A stretch of DNA of 64,000 bases from Lineus longissimus (lineage: Eukaryota > Nemertea > Pilidiophora > Heteronemertea > Lineidae), in the NCBI RefSeq assembly GCF_910592395.1, contig NC_088311.1, forward strand, positions 19,906,501 through 19,970,500, given 5' to 3'. Both the position numbers and the translations under genes were made by a program. Shown here piece by piece: positions 28,268 to 40,150 of this stretch (within the stretch, counting starts at the first letter, position 1; every line of letters starts with the position of its first letter). The notes under the pieces are model-generated. The model saw only the letters and a list, made by a program, of their open reading frames with translations, did not search any database and was not told the origin of the DNA.

Positions 28268-29176
28268 GGCTGGGCCATCGTCTCCGGCGCGCTGACCATC
28301 GCGACAATCATCCTCTTGGCATGCACGAGCCACCCCGACCTTGTCCAGCCCTACGTCTACAACAGCACCATCGGTGGGCAAAACATAGACAAACTCATTC
28401 CCGGAGAGAAAATGAAACGGGCGCTGCTGGCGGAACCGCATCCAGTGATTGTAATAATGGACCAGACAGTCAATATCATACTGACTTTAGAGTTCATGGT
28501 CAGGTTCCTAACCTGCCCGGGAAAGCTACGCTTCTTCGCAAAAGTCTTAAACTGGGTGGACTTCATCACGTTTTCGACTTATTGGAGTTTCATTTCCATG
28601 TTCGCTGCCTTCGAACAGTCGCCGAAAGATGCCGCCTATATCGTCACAATGAACGTATTTTCCGCCTTGGTGACGATTCGTATCTTCCGTATATTCAGAT
28701 TAGCGGGTATATTCAAGGGATTACGGGTGTTGATGCTACTTGTGAAGAAAAACTTCAAAGAGTTGCTAACATTGATTATGTTTTTCATGATTGGCATGCT
28801 CATGTTTTCCACCATGATCTTCTTCGCGGAGTTGCACATCGATGATGATAAGTTCCCAAGTATTATCCACGGACTCTGGTGGTCCATTATAACCATGACC
28901 ACCGTAGGTTACGGGGACATCGTGCCTTCCAGTTCCACGGGGCAAATGGTGGGTGCCGTGTGTGCGCTGTGCGGCATCCTACTCTCTGGACTAGCCATTC
29001 CCATCATCAGCAATAACTTCAATCTGTATTATAATTACAGTTACGCACAGGACGAACAGGATGAAATAGAGGGGAAAAATGACCCAAACAGTCGCGAAAA
29101 TGGCGATGTCCCTTTAAGTGCCCGAGAAAAGGCAGGTAGCAGAGGCATCCGCTATATCTACTTCTACGAAGCGTGA
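28268..29176 (+). CDS. Shaw/Kv3-like voltage-gated K+ channel, 3' coding exon (S1 to C-terminus)
   Basis: This exon encodes a pore-forming voltage-gated K+ channel subunit of the plasma membrane, which works as a tetramer. An acceptor (ttttcag) precedes GGC at 28268, so I start there; the open frame reaches further upstream to 28175 only because the intron end is open. The 302 residues contain S1 (about 2-20), S2 (60-81, with the typical LEFMVRF), S3 (93-113, WVDF), S4 (128-149), S5 (165-188), a pore helix and filter TTVGYGD (211-217), and S6 (226-250). The S2-S3 layout, with HPD after S1 and HP before S2, resembles invertebrate Shaw-type channels. Oddities: S4 has R138, R141, R144, K150 and R153 but lacks the two outermost arginines usual in Kv3, and the S6 PVP hinge reads AIP (243-245). 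The T1 domain must lie in upstream exons I cannot find. A poly(A) signal candidate is at 29658. Confidence 0.9.
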   Translation, partial: GWAIVSGALTIATIILLACTSHPDLVQPYVYNSTIGGQNIDKLIPGEKMKRALLAEPHPVIVIMDQTVNIILTLEFMVRFLTCPGKLRFFAKVLNWVDFITFSTYWSFISMFAAFEQSPKDAAYIVTMNVFSALVTIRIFRIFRLAGIFKGLRVLMLLVKKNFKELLTLIMFFMIGMLMFSTMIFFAELHIDDDKFPSIIHGLWWSIITMTTVGYGDIVPSSSTGQMVGAVCALCGILLSGLAIPIISNNFNLYYNYSYAQDEQDEIEGKNDPNSRENGDVPLSAREKAGSRGIRYIYFYEA

Positions 29177-29657
29177 GGCCTTTGGTCGCGTTGGTACGGT
29201 GGCACCTAATTGGTATTCAACACAATATACAGCAAACAATATTTCAAGAAATCTGTCTTTATTTCACTCGTCTAGTACTCTTATTTGATCATATAAAACT
29301 CCCTAATAGATCTTCAGTCGGACAACATTTGCTCAATCTGTCATAAACGTATCCTATCCTAGCTTGAGCTATTTTCTTATTAGGATTGATGGAAAAAATG
29401 AGGCCCATGCATAAAGAATTTCTTTGGATATTTCTTGAAAACCACGTGGCGATTTGGGCTTCCAAGTTTTGTAATATCACTTAGGGGCCACTGTGTATGT
29501 AGTATCTATCGGCACTTTATCCATTGGAGAAATATGTATGTCTTCACTTTTTAATCTGTGATACTTCAAAACATATGCTTGCCAAACTAAGTTGAAATGC
29601 ACCAAGTTTAAAAAAAGTTCAAGTATTAGTGCCTACCTTTCTTCCAAATGGAAAGGA

Positions 29658-29663
29658 AATAAA
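29658..29663 (+). promoter_or_regulatory. Candidate poly(A) signal for the K+ channel gene
   Basis: AATAAA lies about 480 bases after the channel stop codon on the same strand. It was chosen by position only; no transcript evidence. Confidence 0.35.
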
Positions 29664-30276
29664 ATATCAAACAAACAAAACAAAGGTTAACTCCTCTTCC
29701 ATTCCGCCTTTTGGTTTGTTATCGTTTTCTATGAAATCTTGACACAGGACATGTTTTGCCCGAGTATAAGGCAACCCAATAGGCTGCGCTTATCTAATTC
29801 ATTTCAGAGTGCGGAGTGGTTTCCGTTCAAAAGCGGGCTGTCCACAAAATACCGTGAATTTTCATGACATTTGTATCAACAGTGCTATTTTCCATCGCGA
29901 AGATTTGAGAAATGTAACGAGCGGGCCCAATTTGTGTGCGTGTGTGACTGAGTGAATGGCAATGCACTCTAGAAATAAAGGTATATGACCTTTTGAAAAC
30001 CTTTTAAAGTTTTTCGGTCAACACAAATATGCACAGGAAGAGGTTTTCCGGTAAAATGAACTACTCCTAATTGATTTTGATTTTCTGAAACCGGGTGTTT
30101 ATTAGTGTTGACCCAAAAAACGATCAGGTTTTGAAAGCTAAAAATCCTGTGCAGTCTCTTTACCAATAAAAACAGAGCCTGGTAAAAAAACCTCGGAACA
30201 GATCCATCAACCTGGTACAATGTATATACGTGTAGGTTTGATAATGAGAAATGAGCTGTGATGCAACAGAAAATGT

Positions 30277-30826
30277 TCACATTTGCTCTGTAAAAATCAG
30301 TAGTCCGGCCGGTGTAGAGGTGCGAAATGACCGAGAATGGAATGGCCGGGTGATTCTGTTGTGCACTTCAATCTCTGATCTATTGACGGTTATGGCCTCT
30401 ATATGAAACCATATAACATAATGCGTCAGTGAGCATACAATAGGGCCGAACACTTTTTCCAGGAGGACATTTCGTACTTCTACACTGGCATTGTGTTGAG
30501 ATAATCCTTTTATCTCGAATTCAACATGTCCGGGGAACGTGATTGTAGATAGAACTGTTACTTTCTGGTTCAGAGACTGGTGCATGCGTTTGAAGTGTGA
30601 TTGGCAGTGGTTGATTCCGCCAGAAGTGGGGGCTTTCGTTAGCAAGTAACGGGGACGATTTTTCAGGGACATCCCGCCCCGGAAGCAAGTACATTTGAAC
30701 TTGTAAGCTTTTTACAGTCTTCAGATCACCGAAAAAGACATATTTGGCACTTTGATTACCATATTTTTCTGGGGAAGGGCCCCAGACGGTTGTAAGATCG
30801 CTCTTCCGGTGCTGACTGCACGACAT
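30277..30826 (-). other. Overlapping minus-strand open frames, unrecognised
   Basis: Two frames, 30277-30672 and 30521-30826, overlap by ~150 bases. A third reading near 30435-30500 gives a Cys-rich string (TQCQCRSTKCPPGK) that slightly recalls Cys-rich tails of retroelement proteins. With no domain and no splice sites I can defend, this may be a decayed mobile-element remnant or chance. Confidence 0.15.
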
Positions 30827-31744
30827 GTATAGATTTATTTAAGATATGCGCATTTGTGCTGATGAGCCAGATCGCAAATTCCACTTCTTTACATGTATCA
30901 TAAATACATTACTAAAAATAAACTATACCATTTGCGAAAGCTAACCGTTCTTAAGCCTATTCCGAGATCGCAATTTTTTTCGGTGCGCACGATAGTGCTG
31001 CTGAAACCTTTCCAAATCTTAATTTAGATTTATCAATCGTATCATTAGATAATAGTTTTTCCTATAAATACCAATGTGTGGACCATTTTTTCGTTGCACT
31101 GGCAATTCCTTTCTCATTAATGTGTAGAATATTTTACCTCTAATATGTAAATCTTCATTCTGCTAACTTGCTTATAAAGATGGATATTGTATGTCATTTC
31201 GACAGTGAGTGAGTCATAGGAAGTGTGCAATCCCCTTCATCGAATTCTTAAATGGTTTGACTCTGCAAAATCCCCTAACACAAATCACACGCAAATGTCC
31301 GGGGAAAAATGTTCCTATAGGGCGCATATTTTCTCTAAGGTGTTGAAAGTCATCGGTCTCCATAAACCATATTAAAATCTGAAATCGATCTAAAACTTAT
31401 TGGCATTTCCTAAAACACCCACAACTATTTGGAGCAGAATATCTGATACCTCGTCCATAATAAAAGTTGCGCTAACAGCATGAGGCATTTGGAAACATGA
31501 TAATAAGTGTATCTGGTATGGTTCTGTGACACCCTGTATAGTTCGAATGCCTCTAAACATGTAAACAATGCACAATGTTGCCTCTTCTATAGATGTAAAT
31601 ATTTGTACAAAGTGATTTTGCATCAGCGTCTTGTGTTTTTCTATGAGAAACAACTGTGTGTACTTCTAAAGAAAAATAAACAGAATTATTTGCAACGATT
31701 TCTGACATACGTTATTACAAATTTGTGAATGATGATGACCAGAA

Positions 31745-31960
31745 AGACGGGCTGTCGGAGTGAGGCAGTGGATACATAAGCCGCGCCTGTCAACCCTGAG
31801 GTCCTGGGTTCGATCCTGGTCGGCTGTCTACTCATGTGATATACACTTTCTCTTACGGCGTAAATATCCTCCGGGGTTTCCGGTTTCCTCCTGTACATTA
31901 CAAAAAAATTGCCAAATATTGGAGCATAATAATGTCCTATCTGATGCTCAGCTCTCAACT
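31745..31960 (+). repeat. tRNA-derived SINE-like element
   Basis: It contains a B-box match GGTTCGATCC at 31807-31816, with an A-box-like GAGGCAGTGGATACATAAG about 40 bases upstream. It is followed by a non-tRNA body including the ccggggtttccggtttcctcc segment. It does not fold as an intact tRNA and differs from the other SINEs in the window. Confidence 0.55.
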
Positions 31961-34900
31961 CAAAATGACTCTGTGTGCCCTGAACTACGCTGAAACCGTT
32001 GAATAAACCATGGGCCTAACAAACGACAGCTCCTTTAGGTCCGTGGCTAACTCAATGAGTTATACAGTCCAAGAACTCAACGGTTAAACAATATTTTCAG
32101 TGTGGTTTTGACCCCATCTCTCTCTGAAAAATCGATTATCATGAAAACTGGGGGTTAGTTCTCGAACCCCATGCGCCGATTTGAACCATCCTCCGGAGTG
32201 GTCGGCCTCGGACACCTGGAATCGGTGTGTACCTCGTTTTGTACAGCTCGGGTTCAGGGGGACTCCGTCCATCGATAGCCTCCGCAGCAGAACCTCCAAC
32301 GTTTAGATTGCCTCACTCATGCACTAATCTTACCCTGAGATTGAGATGATTCAGCAAGGATCTCAGTCAAATACTTTACGAGAATGACGCCAGGCTAGTC
32401 CTTCCCCTATATTATATAAACATCGTTGACTATGCAATGTGTCGACGGAAAGGCCTCAGCCGAGTTGGCATTATGGAGATTATGACGGCCGCGGCACCTC
32501 CGGCCCAGCCGTGTCTAACACAAATCACCGGCCTGAGTGATCCATTATTCCGTACTAGAATCTGGAATCCCACGACAGGCGAGATGAGAACCATTCAAGC
32601 GAGGAAGAAAGGTGTCAGATTCTATGCGACTTGCTGAGTGATGGCCAGCGAGATTTACGAGCTGTGGCAAAACGGTGCCCAATCGACAGTATGGTCGATA
32701 GATTTCCGGCAGCATTATACCCGCCCCATCTTTTCTGACCGGTGAAGGTTGATGACACGAAAACGCCGGACCAAACCCGGAGGACGACATCACTGCAAAC
32801 CGTTTTATACGGCGTACCTATGGCCTAACAAACATATCTTTCTATTCAAAGCCAATTCCTTTTTAATTATTCACAAACGACATCGTGTTGCGTCTTTTTC
32901 CTCTCGAAGACACCGATTTGACATCGGATACATAACAGCCAGGATAAGGAGAGATTCTAACTAAAGGTTGCCCAGTGGTGGCACGAGACCAGTCTTTCAC
33001 AGCCAAAATATGGCTTAACACATATATTTCTGCTTTTTCATTGACACGGTTATCTCAATTCTCCATTTCGCAGAGTCTGAAGAGGGCACAATCTGTGCCA
33101 AAACAAGACCAATGCTTTTTGGAGACAAAATCGTGCCTTTTGATTGTGTCGTCTCCACCACGAACACACGACGGATTCCACTTCGGACGCGGTGTCCCCA
33201 AGGACAACGACGTCATTATCGCCTAATCAGGCGACGTCTTTCGAGACTGTGTCTCGGGGGACTATTGTCTTCAACGATACCGACGCATCCTGGACGTAAC
33301 TGGTATTTCCTAATACACGATGTGGTCTATATCAGTTCATGTATAGTCCCGGTTGATTAATGTCCCTTGTTATCAAGTTCTTTTCTCAGATCGCCCATTA
33401 TGAGATTTATGGATGTCCATCAGCCTTTTACAAGCTAAGGCTAATGGCTCCACGCTCAAATGGACAAATTTAATTCTTCTCCTTTCTCGTTAGTACTCTT
33501 AATAAACCACTAACACGGTGTTCATAAATAAGATTATCACAACGAAATACTCTTCCTAATGGCTATTCCGGTATGCTTTCATTGGTGGAATGAGATGTTT
33601 GTTATGAATTGAGATAGTGAGATCATTCAGTGCGTGTCGGACAGCCATTTTCGAGGAGTAGGCCTACTTGGATGAGCGCCATAGTCTGATTGGTTGACAT
33701 TCTTGAAATTTTCGATTGAATCGAAGCAGCAAGGTAAGTCATTTGCGCATATGATAAATTATTTTAACCAACCTTTTTTTAGAAAGTTTTGATTACAAAT
33801 ATTAAAACCATAATGCGCTTGATATACATGTAGTTTTAGACTTGCTGGGGTAAGATGGCAAGTGATGTGACAGATCGAATGACATCGGAATTTCAGGAAC
33901 CTTTGGTTTTTTCACTTTCCTGTAAAACCTCTATGTACGTTGAGCTTATTCGTGTTGGGCGAAAAACCTTTGAACGTTTTTCAAAAGCCAAATAGAACAC
34001 TTATCATTTCTGAGCGTGTATAACCGTTAATATGAGTTGAAAGACTGCATGTTGCGGCCATGTCCTCTCCACCGCAGGCCTATCTGTCTCGCTTATGAGC
34101 ATAATATGAGCATAATAATTATAGCTTTATGTACCATATTCAATAACATAACAGTGCAGTTCAAATTTGATGTGCCATTTTCTTAACAGCACAACATACA
34201 CCACAGATCTTTCGGCCCGTGCATAAACTGTATTTACTTGATGAGAATCTGATTGACAAATACCTACAGAAAAGTGAGTTTCGCTAATTCTGGTCGACGA
34301 CAATTGAATATTTGTCTTGACAAAGCATCCAAGTTTAGACTGGTCTTCATTGAGACCTTTCAAACTGAAGACAAACAATTTCCGCTTGTTCGAGATAGAC
34401 AGACATGACGTATTCGATTACTTGCGCCGTGCCTCTCGTGTTGGCGCCAGCATTGGCCTAGCCCGCCGATGTGACCCACTCGCCGAGCAGGTTGCTGTGG
34501 GATAAATTGGCGGCCGAACGTACATTTTGAGAAAAGTTGGTAGTCGATGCTTTCAACACGGATTTGCGATGTAAGAAAATCCGTTCTACTTTGTCCTTCA
34601 AAGTCACACTAATTTGCACCATGTAAAGTGTTTTTTGGTGGTAACTGCTAGCGGTTTTTTGCGATTCTGAAAACCTCTAATTTGTTTTTAATATTACCGA
34701 AAAACCTCTGCGGGGTGCATATCTGTGTTCACCGATAACCATTCAAGGTTTTTCAAAAGCTCAAAAACGTATATCCATGAGCGTAGTACAACAACCTAGG
34801 GCTAATATTCAAGGAACAGTGGATAGTACGTGTACATCTTAACAGCCGACAAATTAAATTGACTTCGAGAAGCATCTGCACGACGGGACAAGGAGACTTT

Positions 34901-35178
34901 AACCAAAAGTCAATCAATCGTTTTTAAAGGCGATGTTAGTTTATGATAAGACTGCTCTTTTTGCGCGACACTAAAATATTGACGAACTGAATATCCTGAA
35001 TACCCTATACTGTGTGTATTTTGCTCTGCTGGTCATGTTATTCCTTTTGGCAAGGACAGGCTAAATTGCTTAATTGGTCTGATAAGGCAAAACTGACATG
35101 GCCGATAGACCAAAAACGTTGCTGTCAAAATATTGTCTAATGGCTTTAAGGTAAAGAAACCACTAAGCAGGAATTCGC

Positions 35179-35493
35179 TTAAAGACTTGTGCGAGTCAAG
35201 ATGACTTCAAAGTGCCATTCCTCACATCAACATTGGCAGTAACTGACCTCTTGACCTTCATAACATCTTGCGATCTTCTTCTTGTTATACTCTGGGTTCT
35301 TAGATTGGCACTACCAGATCTGAACTATTCCCATCCTGACAATATCAGGCCATGTTGTAGGCGCTTTTTGAGGATGAACTATGTTATACATTGTACTTTG
35401 TTGATGATGTCTCTGTCAACATGCTACTTTCGTCGTTGTTGTCGTTGTGATTCAAGTGAGTGTAAGTTAAATGCCGTTATCTGTCCTAACTGA
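35179..35493 (+). pseudogene. Possible fragment of a rhodopsin-like GPCR (TM2-TM3 region)
   Basis: The open frame reads LAVTDLL followed by a hydrophobic stretch, a short polar loop, two cysteines and MMSLSTCYF. This resembles the TM2 L-x-x-x-D motif, the TM3 cysteine and the end of TM3, but the DRY position is wrong (TCY) and one residue is missing. A hydrophobic stretch near 35005-35075 in another frame could be a decayed TM1. Low-complexity hydrophobic chance is an equally good explanation. Confidence 0.2.
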
Positions 35494-36825
35494 TCATGTT
35501 CACCGTAAAGCTGGTCCTGTAGGTTTCTGCTGCTGGCCAAAAATGTTCCTTCCCACGGCTGCTAGGCCTGGGCATCTTTTAATCATGGTTATCTTGGTAA
35601 GTAGCTCTTTCCAACTCCCAATTTATTATGGGGATGATATTTAGGTAGTGGCAGTGGCCAATTAGGAGGCTATGAAGATGGTTCTCTACAGATCATTACT
35701 CGAAGTGAAGTGTTGAGTGCTTCAAAATTGGTTTGAACGAAGACTACCATTTCTTCCAAAATCCAAAATCACGAGGATTATTTCATTTAACCAGCCTAAA
35801 ACCACATAAAATAAACTATGACGTAGCACATAACGCTTTCGGCGTTGAAGAATGGCTTAATATTTTGTCAAGAATAATAAAAAAAATTTATACTTCGATC
35901 CAATAACCTGATAACAGTGAAAGGGAGATATGTGTGCACAACGTGTCTAATCTGTAAGCAAAAGAGATTAGAGGCCTACAAAATTTATGTAAAGTAGGCC
36001 TTAAATACCTATGTGTGTTAAGAAAAAATTCACGTGCCGCTGTAAAATAATTTGTTTAACCACAAGGAATGTGTTTCAGTCTAAAAAGCCTATTAAATGC
36101 CTGTAAGCAGTACAGATAACGCACGTGTGCCTTGGTTACGTTGACCCTGGTACTTTTGGTATATACTTCAAGACTGGATAACAGGCCTAATTCGCAGTTT
36201 ACCCGAGAAGGACACTAACGGGAAGGTCTTCGTTTTGACAAGAACAAATTGAACATAAGTGTAGGATATTCGTACATGTAGATTGCTCTAAACGTCTCAT
36301 GTTAACCTTTACATCAAATCATTGACCAATTCGTACGAGAAGGTTTATAAACTTAGACATCCATGCCCTTTCGAAAGGATACCCCATGTCATCGAGCATA
36401 ACTTACTGACAAGAGTGGAGTATCGAATGAGGAATTCGTGAAGCGGATGAACAGGACTAAAAGGATGGTGGCTGTTGATATAAGGCTTAAAATTCTATTT
36501 CTTTGATTCCTTGGAGCGTATGGGCTAGAGGATTTTCGAGTGATAAAAAGGTTGAATTTCTTCCGGATGTGAACGTACTATTACGCATTAGGTATGAGAT
36601 TTATGGTCTGCATGAACCAGTATAGAATTATATTGTATCGTCAATATTCATATTACCTTATCCAACGTTTGATCATCATTCCGGACATATCTTCCCAACT
36701 TGTAAATCAACTAATGATGACACATTAACTACACACTTCAATCGTGTTTTCGGCCACTCTATACTTAAACGGTTGATCGATAAATCAAAATTTGATCGGC
36801 CAACATTAATCAATGGTCCAATACA

Positions 36826-36950
36826 TGTATAAACATTCTAAACCTTTCATGTTAAATATTCTAAACGTCTTATGTTGAATAAAATCTTTTCATGCTGCAT
36901 ATGCTAAACCTACCATCTTGAATATTCTTAGCCTTTTCTGCTCCATATTA
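36826..36950 (+). repeat. Degenerate ~22-base tandem repeat
   Basis: Units of the form attctaaacctttcatgtt repeat about five times with substitutions. A similar single unit occurs at about 36280-36305. Confidence 0.45.
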
Positions 36951-37357
36951 TACATCGTATGTCAATGTTCTGATAATTTATTCTATCATAGGTTCGTTTG
37001 GCATTGACAGAGATGAGGAGAACATATAATTACACACACAGGGGCCTGAAAGAGATGTGTGTGTGACATCAGATGGAAAAGATCTCTCTTCGATTTGCCT
37101 GTCCATTAGTTGATACAGGACTACATGTAAATAGTAGGTACATATATGCATTCAGAGGGGAAGGGGTCTGATGAAGTTCAGATGTTTTCTGAAATGATCA
37201 TTGCAGTGTTTTTTGGTGTCTTCTTGACACGATCCCTCACTTTTTGCTAAATGTTTGAATGGGCACTTCATTTCTAAAATCCCCCAGTCCCCTTGTCTCT
37301 GCCTTTATAATTTCTTGCCAGTTTGTTTTAAAGGGTTTTTTTCTTCATACTTTTCAG

Positions 37358-38333
37358 GACCGGCATGCTACACTCGATGAACATTATGGACCCCGGAGAA
37401 AAAAGACGCCAACAACGACTGCGAGATGTAAAACGAGGCGCGGAATTCTTCAAGAAAGTCGAGACACTCGCAGACGTCTACTGGCGTGACCTTGACCCCA
37501 CTTCACGTCTCGTGAACGTGAAAGGGCGCGGCCAGCGTCTTGCGCCGATAAATTGTGATTCTAATCAGAGTAGCTACAGCTCATTGACGATGACTGAGGA
37601 TTTATCCACATCACGTATTAGTGATTTAAATCGTCGTGTGAGCAAGAGTCTCACGTCGTTGCCATGTTTACCGAAAACTGTCACGTTTGCTCTGAAGCCG
37701 ACGCCTACAGAGACACCGGATGTTGACTCAAAACGTCTGCGCAAAAGCGACGGATCGCCTTCTTGGTCGACATATCTTCTGGATCGCCAGCCTCATCAGA
37801 GACTGGACCATCTTGTCGAAATAGATAGAAAGATGCTGTCAACTCTCGCAGAATCTCGCGAGAGTTTCTTCGATGCGGAAGAAGAGGAAATGGTTACAGA
37901 GAGCGAGAGGCGGAAGGTTATCGAAAGTATTCGCCGGTCCGACCGCAAGGATTATATGAAACAACGACATTACAACCACCGCTCGAAACTCTTGAAGGAA
38001 TTCGAACACCCTTTGAAAAGAGACAATACGATGCTAATTCTAAACAGAGTGAACAAGTTGCTGGAGCCTGATGTTATTTCTATTCACAGCGCGGAGGGTA
38101 GTTCCAGGTATGAATGGGACAGAGGTAGTTCGGCCGATGTAGACGCACTTGAAGCCATCTTGAGGGCGGATGGGGTGACGGACGACCAGAAGGGTAGTGC
38201 GTCCCTGGTAGCAACGTCTTGGGAAGATGTGCAGGACTTTGAGGATTTCCTAAAGGCGCTCTGTGAGAACAGAATGACACTGTCCGAGAAGTGTAACTGG
38301 TGGTTAAATGACAAATGTTTGAGTGCATCGTGA
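37358..38333 (+). CDS. Uncharacterised charged, helical protein (last or only coding exon)
   Basis: A clear acceptor (polypyrimidine tract, ttttcag) ends at 37357 and the frame stays open to TGA at 38331. Three in-frame ATGs occur at 37365, 37377 and 37386. The last has the best start context (A at -3, G at +4) and gives a 315-residue protein beginning MDPGEKRRQQ; the first gives 322. If the exon instead continues an upstream coding exon, it enters in phase with G completing a codon. I recognise no domain. The N-terminus is basic (EKRRQQRLRDVKRG), a Ser-rich middle follows, then a charged, probably helical stretch with an acidic run (EEEEMVTESERRK) and an acidic C-terminus ending CNWWLNDKCLSAS. 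No signal peptide or membrane segment is seen, so a cytosolic or nuclear protein is likely. It is convergent with the adhesion GPCR gene. Codon use looks coding: GC-richer than its flanks and open over 970 bases. Confidence 0.75.
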
Positions 38334-38410
38334 AGGTTGAACCCCCTATTATTTCAAAGTGTACAATTTTATACATGAAAACAATATGATTGCGCACCTT
38401 CTTATCTTAA

Positions 38411-38976
38411 GGATCGACCATAGGCACTACCGTTTTGGCAAGAACTTGAAATCCTAAAGCTATTATCTTCAAAACGAAATGAATGCCGATTTCAAGGGTG
38501 GGAATCAGTTCTTTCGTTTCTGTCCAGGGTAATCGCATTTTATGTTTTCGGCACTTTTGATGGCGCGCTTCATCAGTCTGACAAGTATACTTGGGGTACA
38601 AATTTTCAAAAACGAGACCACCCTCCCCACGTTTTATGTAGCACTACCCCGAGTTGACGGAGCCGTAATTTTGTAATGTTTGCAAAAGGATCGACCATAG
38701 GCACTACCGTTTTGGCAAGAACTTGAAAAGAACTTGAAATCCTAAAGCTATTATCTTCAAAACGAAATGAATGCCGATATCAAGGGTGGGAATCAGTTCT
38801 TTCGTTTCTGTCCAGGGTAATGGCATTTTATGTTTTTGGCACTTTTGATGGTGCGCTTCATCAGTCTGACGAGTATACTTGGGGTACAAATTTTCAAAAA
38901 CGAGACCACCCTCCCCACGTTTTATGTAGCACTACCCCGAGTGGACGGAGCCGTAATTTTGTAATGTTTGCAAAAG
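38411..38976 (+). repeat. Tandem duplication of a ~280-base unit
   Basis: Copy 1 is 38411-38687 and copy 2 is 38688-38976. They begin with the same ggatcgaccataggcactac and end near gtaatgtttgcaaaag. Identity is very high with a few substitutions. Copy 2 carries a 10-12 base insertion that repeats aagaacttga, so this is a recent direct duplication just past the stop of the upstream gene. Confidence 0.9.
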
Positions 38977-39151
38977 TTTCAGCTGGGTTCTTGGAAATAC
39001 GATGTCCTCCACATGCGGATTCTGGGGCCGGCCGATTTCTGATATATTAGTGGTGAATTAGTTATACGAACATCCCCTCTCCCATTCGGGAGAAGATGTG
39101 AACAATTCAGTTCGGAATGAATTGCAACGAAATGTGGTAATAAGCAATCTC

Positions 39152-39157
39152 TTTATT
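39152..39157 (-). promoter_or_regulatory. Candidate poly(A) signal for the adhesion GPCR gene
   Basis: AATAAA on the minus strand lies about 1 kb past the receptor stop codon. It is a positional guess; nearer variant signals could be used instead. Confidence 0.2.
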
Positions 39158-39879
39158 TTCTACATTTTTGTGAATTTGATATGGAATAAATTACCAGTAG
39201 TTTACATTATGTACGAATGGCCTTATGCAAGCCACTTCGAGTATGAACCAATGCTATGAATATACAAAAGAAAACAAATATACCTTGCTTTTCCAAGTCA
39301 TCAAGAACGAAATCGTACGCAGATTGGTCCCAGGAACTGCCGCCTATGGTGTTTTGTCATTTCGTCTATTGCGGAGCCGCCTACAGCCAACTCGTCATTG
39401 TCATTTCGATTATTGCCACTTCGTCTATGCCTTTTTGCCTACATGTAAATGTATGCATCACTTTCGATAACGGATCCTTGGTTTGGTATGCCCTTGCAAT
39501 ATTGTAAAGTTCATTTACGTAGAAGTACAAGCGTGTACGATAAATCAATTCTGGAACAAATAACTCATTTGCAGGACACTCAGTCTTAATAACTCAGTAT
39601 CCTGGAGTTTTCGTGTATAGAAGACTGTGGTAGCGGGAGCTAGGAATCAGGCCCAGAATCAGGGAATCGTCGTCCATAAATACATTCACAAACGCCGTAC
39701 TTCTTCGTTCGTCGTTTGTAGCTCTTCGTAAGAGAAATCGACAGCGATTTATCAATTACATGTTCAAAGTTTTGGGTTAATAGTCTGATATCACGATATA
39801 GGTGATCATCCGACTTTACACTTTAACCCCTTTCTGTCCTGAAACCTTTCAGTAGACCTCAGATGAGCTGCTCAACCAG

Positions 39880-40040
39880 CGCTACAATCTGAGCATTTCT
39901 GACCGGTATCCATTATACACCCTGGTGCAGAGAGGCAAGTAAGACAAAGAGACCTGCCTACAGTCTCACGCCGAAAGTGGGGATCGAACCTGGGATCTCT
40001 TGACCACTGGTCGAGAGTCCCAGCCACTACGCCACAGTGT
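39880..40040 (-). repeat. tRNA-derived SINE, family 1, copy in the receptor 3' UTR
   Basis: On the minus strand there is an A-box-like TGGCGTAGTGGCTGGG and a B box GGTTCGATCC (39981-39990), followed by a unique body with GTAGGCAGGTCTCTTTGTC. It lies 110 bases past the receptor stop codon in the same orientation, so it is probably transcribed in the 3' UTR. It matches copies at 60020-60160 and, more weakly, 47285-47412. Confidence 0.8.
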
Positions 40041-40150
40041 TCAAATAAAGGTGACATTCATAATTCAACACACGAAATCTAATATAGGCAAACAAACAGA
40101 CTGGTCAGACTGAGCAAAAGTGAATATCACAAAAATCTCAAGCATTATCT

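Larger units (their letters stand above)
29177..37357. other. Mostly no gene: 3' UTR, intergenic and possible upstream intron
   Basis: After the channel 3' UTR there is AT-rich sequence with one SINE-like element (31745-31960), a GC-richer patch at 32440-33360 whose frames match nothing known, a faint GPCR-like open frame near 35179-35493 and a short tandem array near 36826-36950. The last part may be intron or promoter of the gene with the exon at 37358. Confidence 0.45.

Noticed and set aside
28168-28845. 225-residue + strand open frame
   Set aside because: It is a shadow in another frame of the K+ channel exon, whose own frame has all six membrane segments and the pore filter.
32437-33360. 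GC-richer patch with several + strand frames as a gene
   Set aside because: Translations match nothing, borders are unclear and both strands are similarly open.
38080-38397. Minus-strand frames opposite the 37358 gene
   Set aside because: Pro/Ser-rich shadows of the sense coding exon.
39960-40045. True tRNA gene
   Set aside because: Has A- and B-box matches but arms do not pair as a full cloverleaf, and similar copies with the same non-tRNA body occur elsewhere, so it is a SINE.
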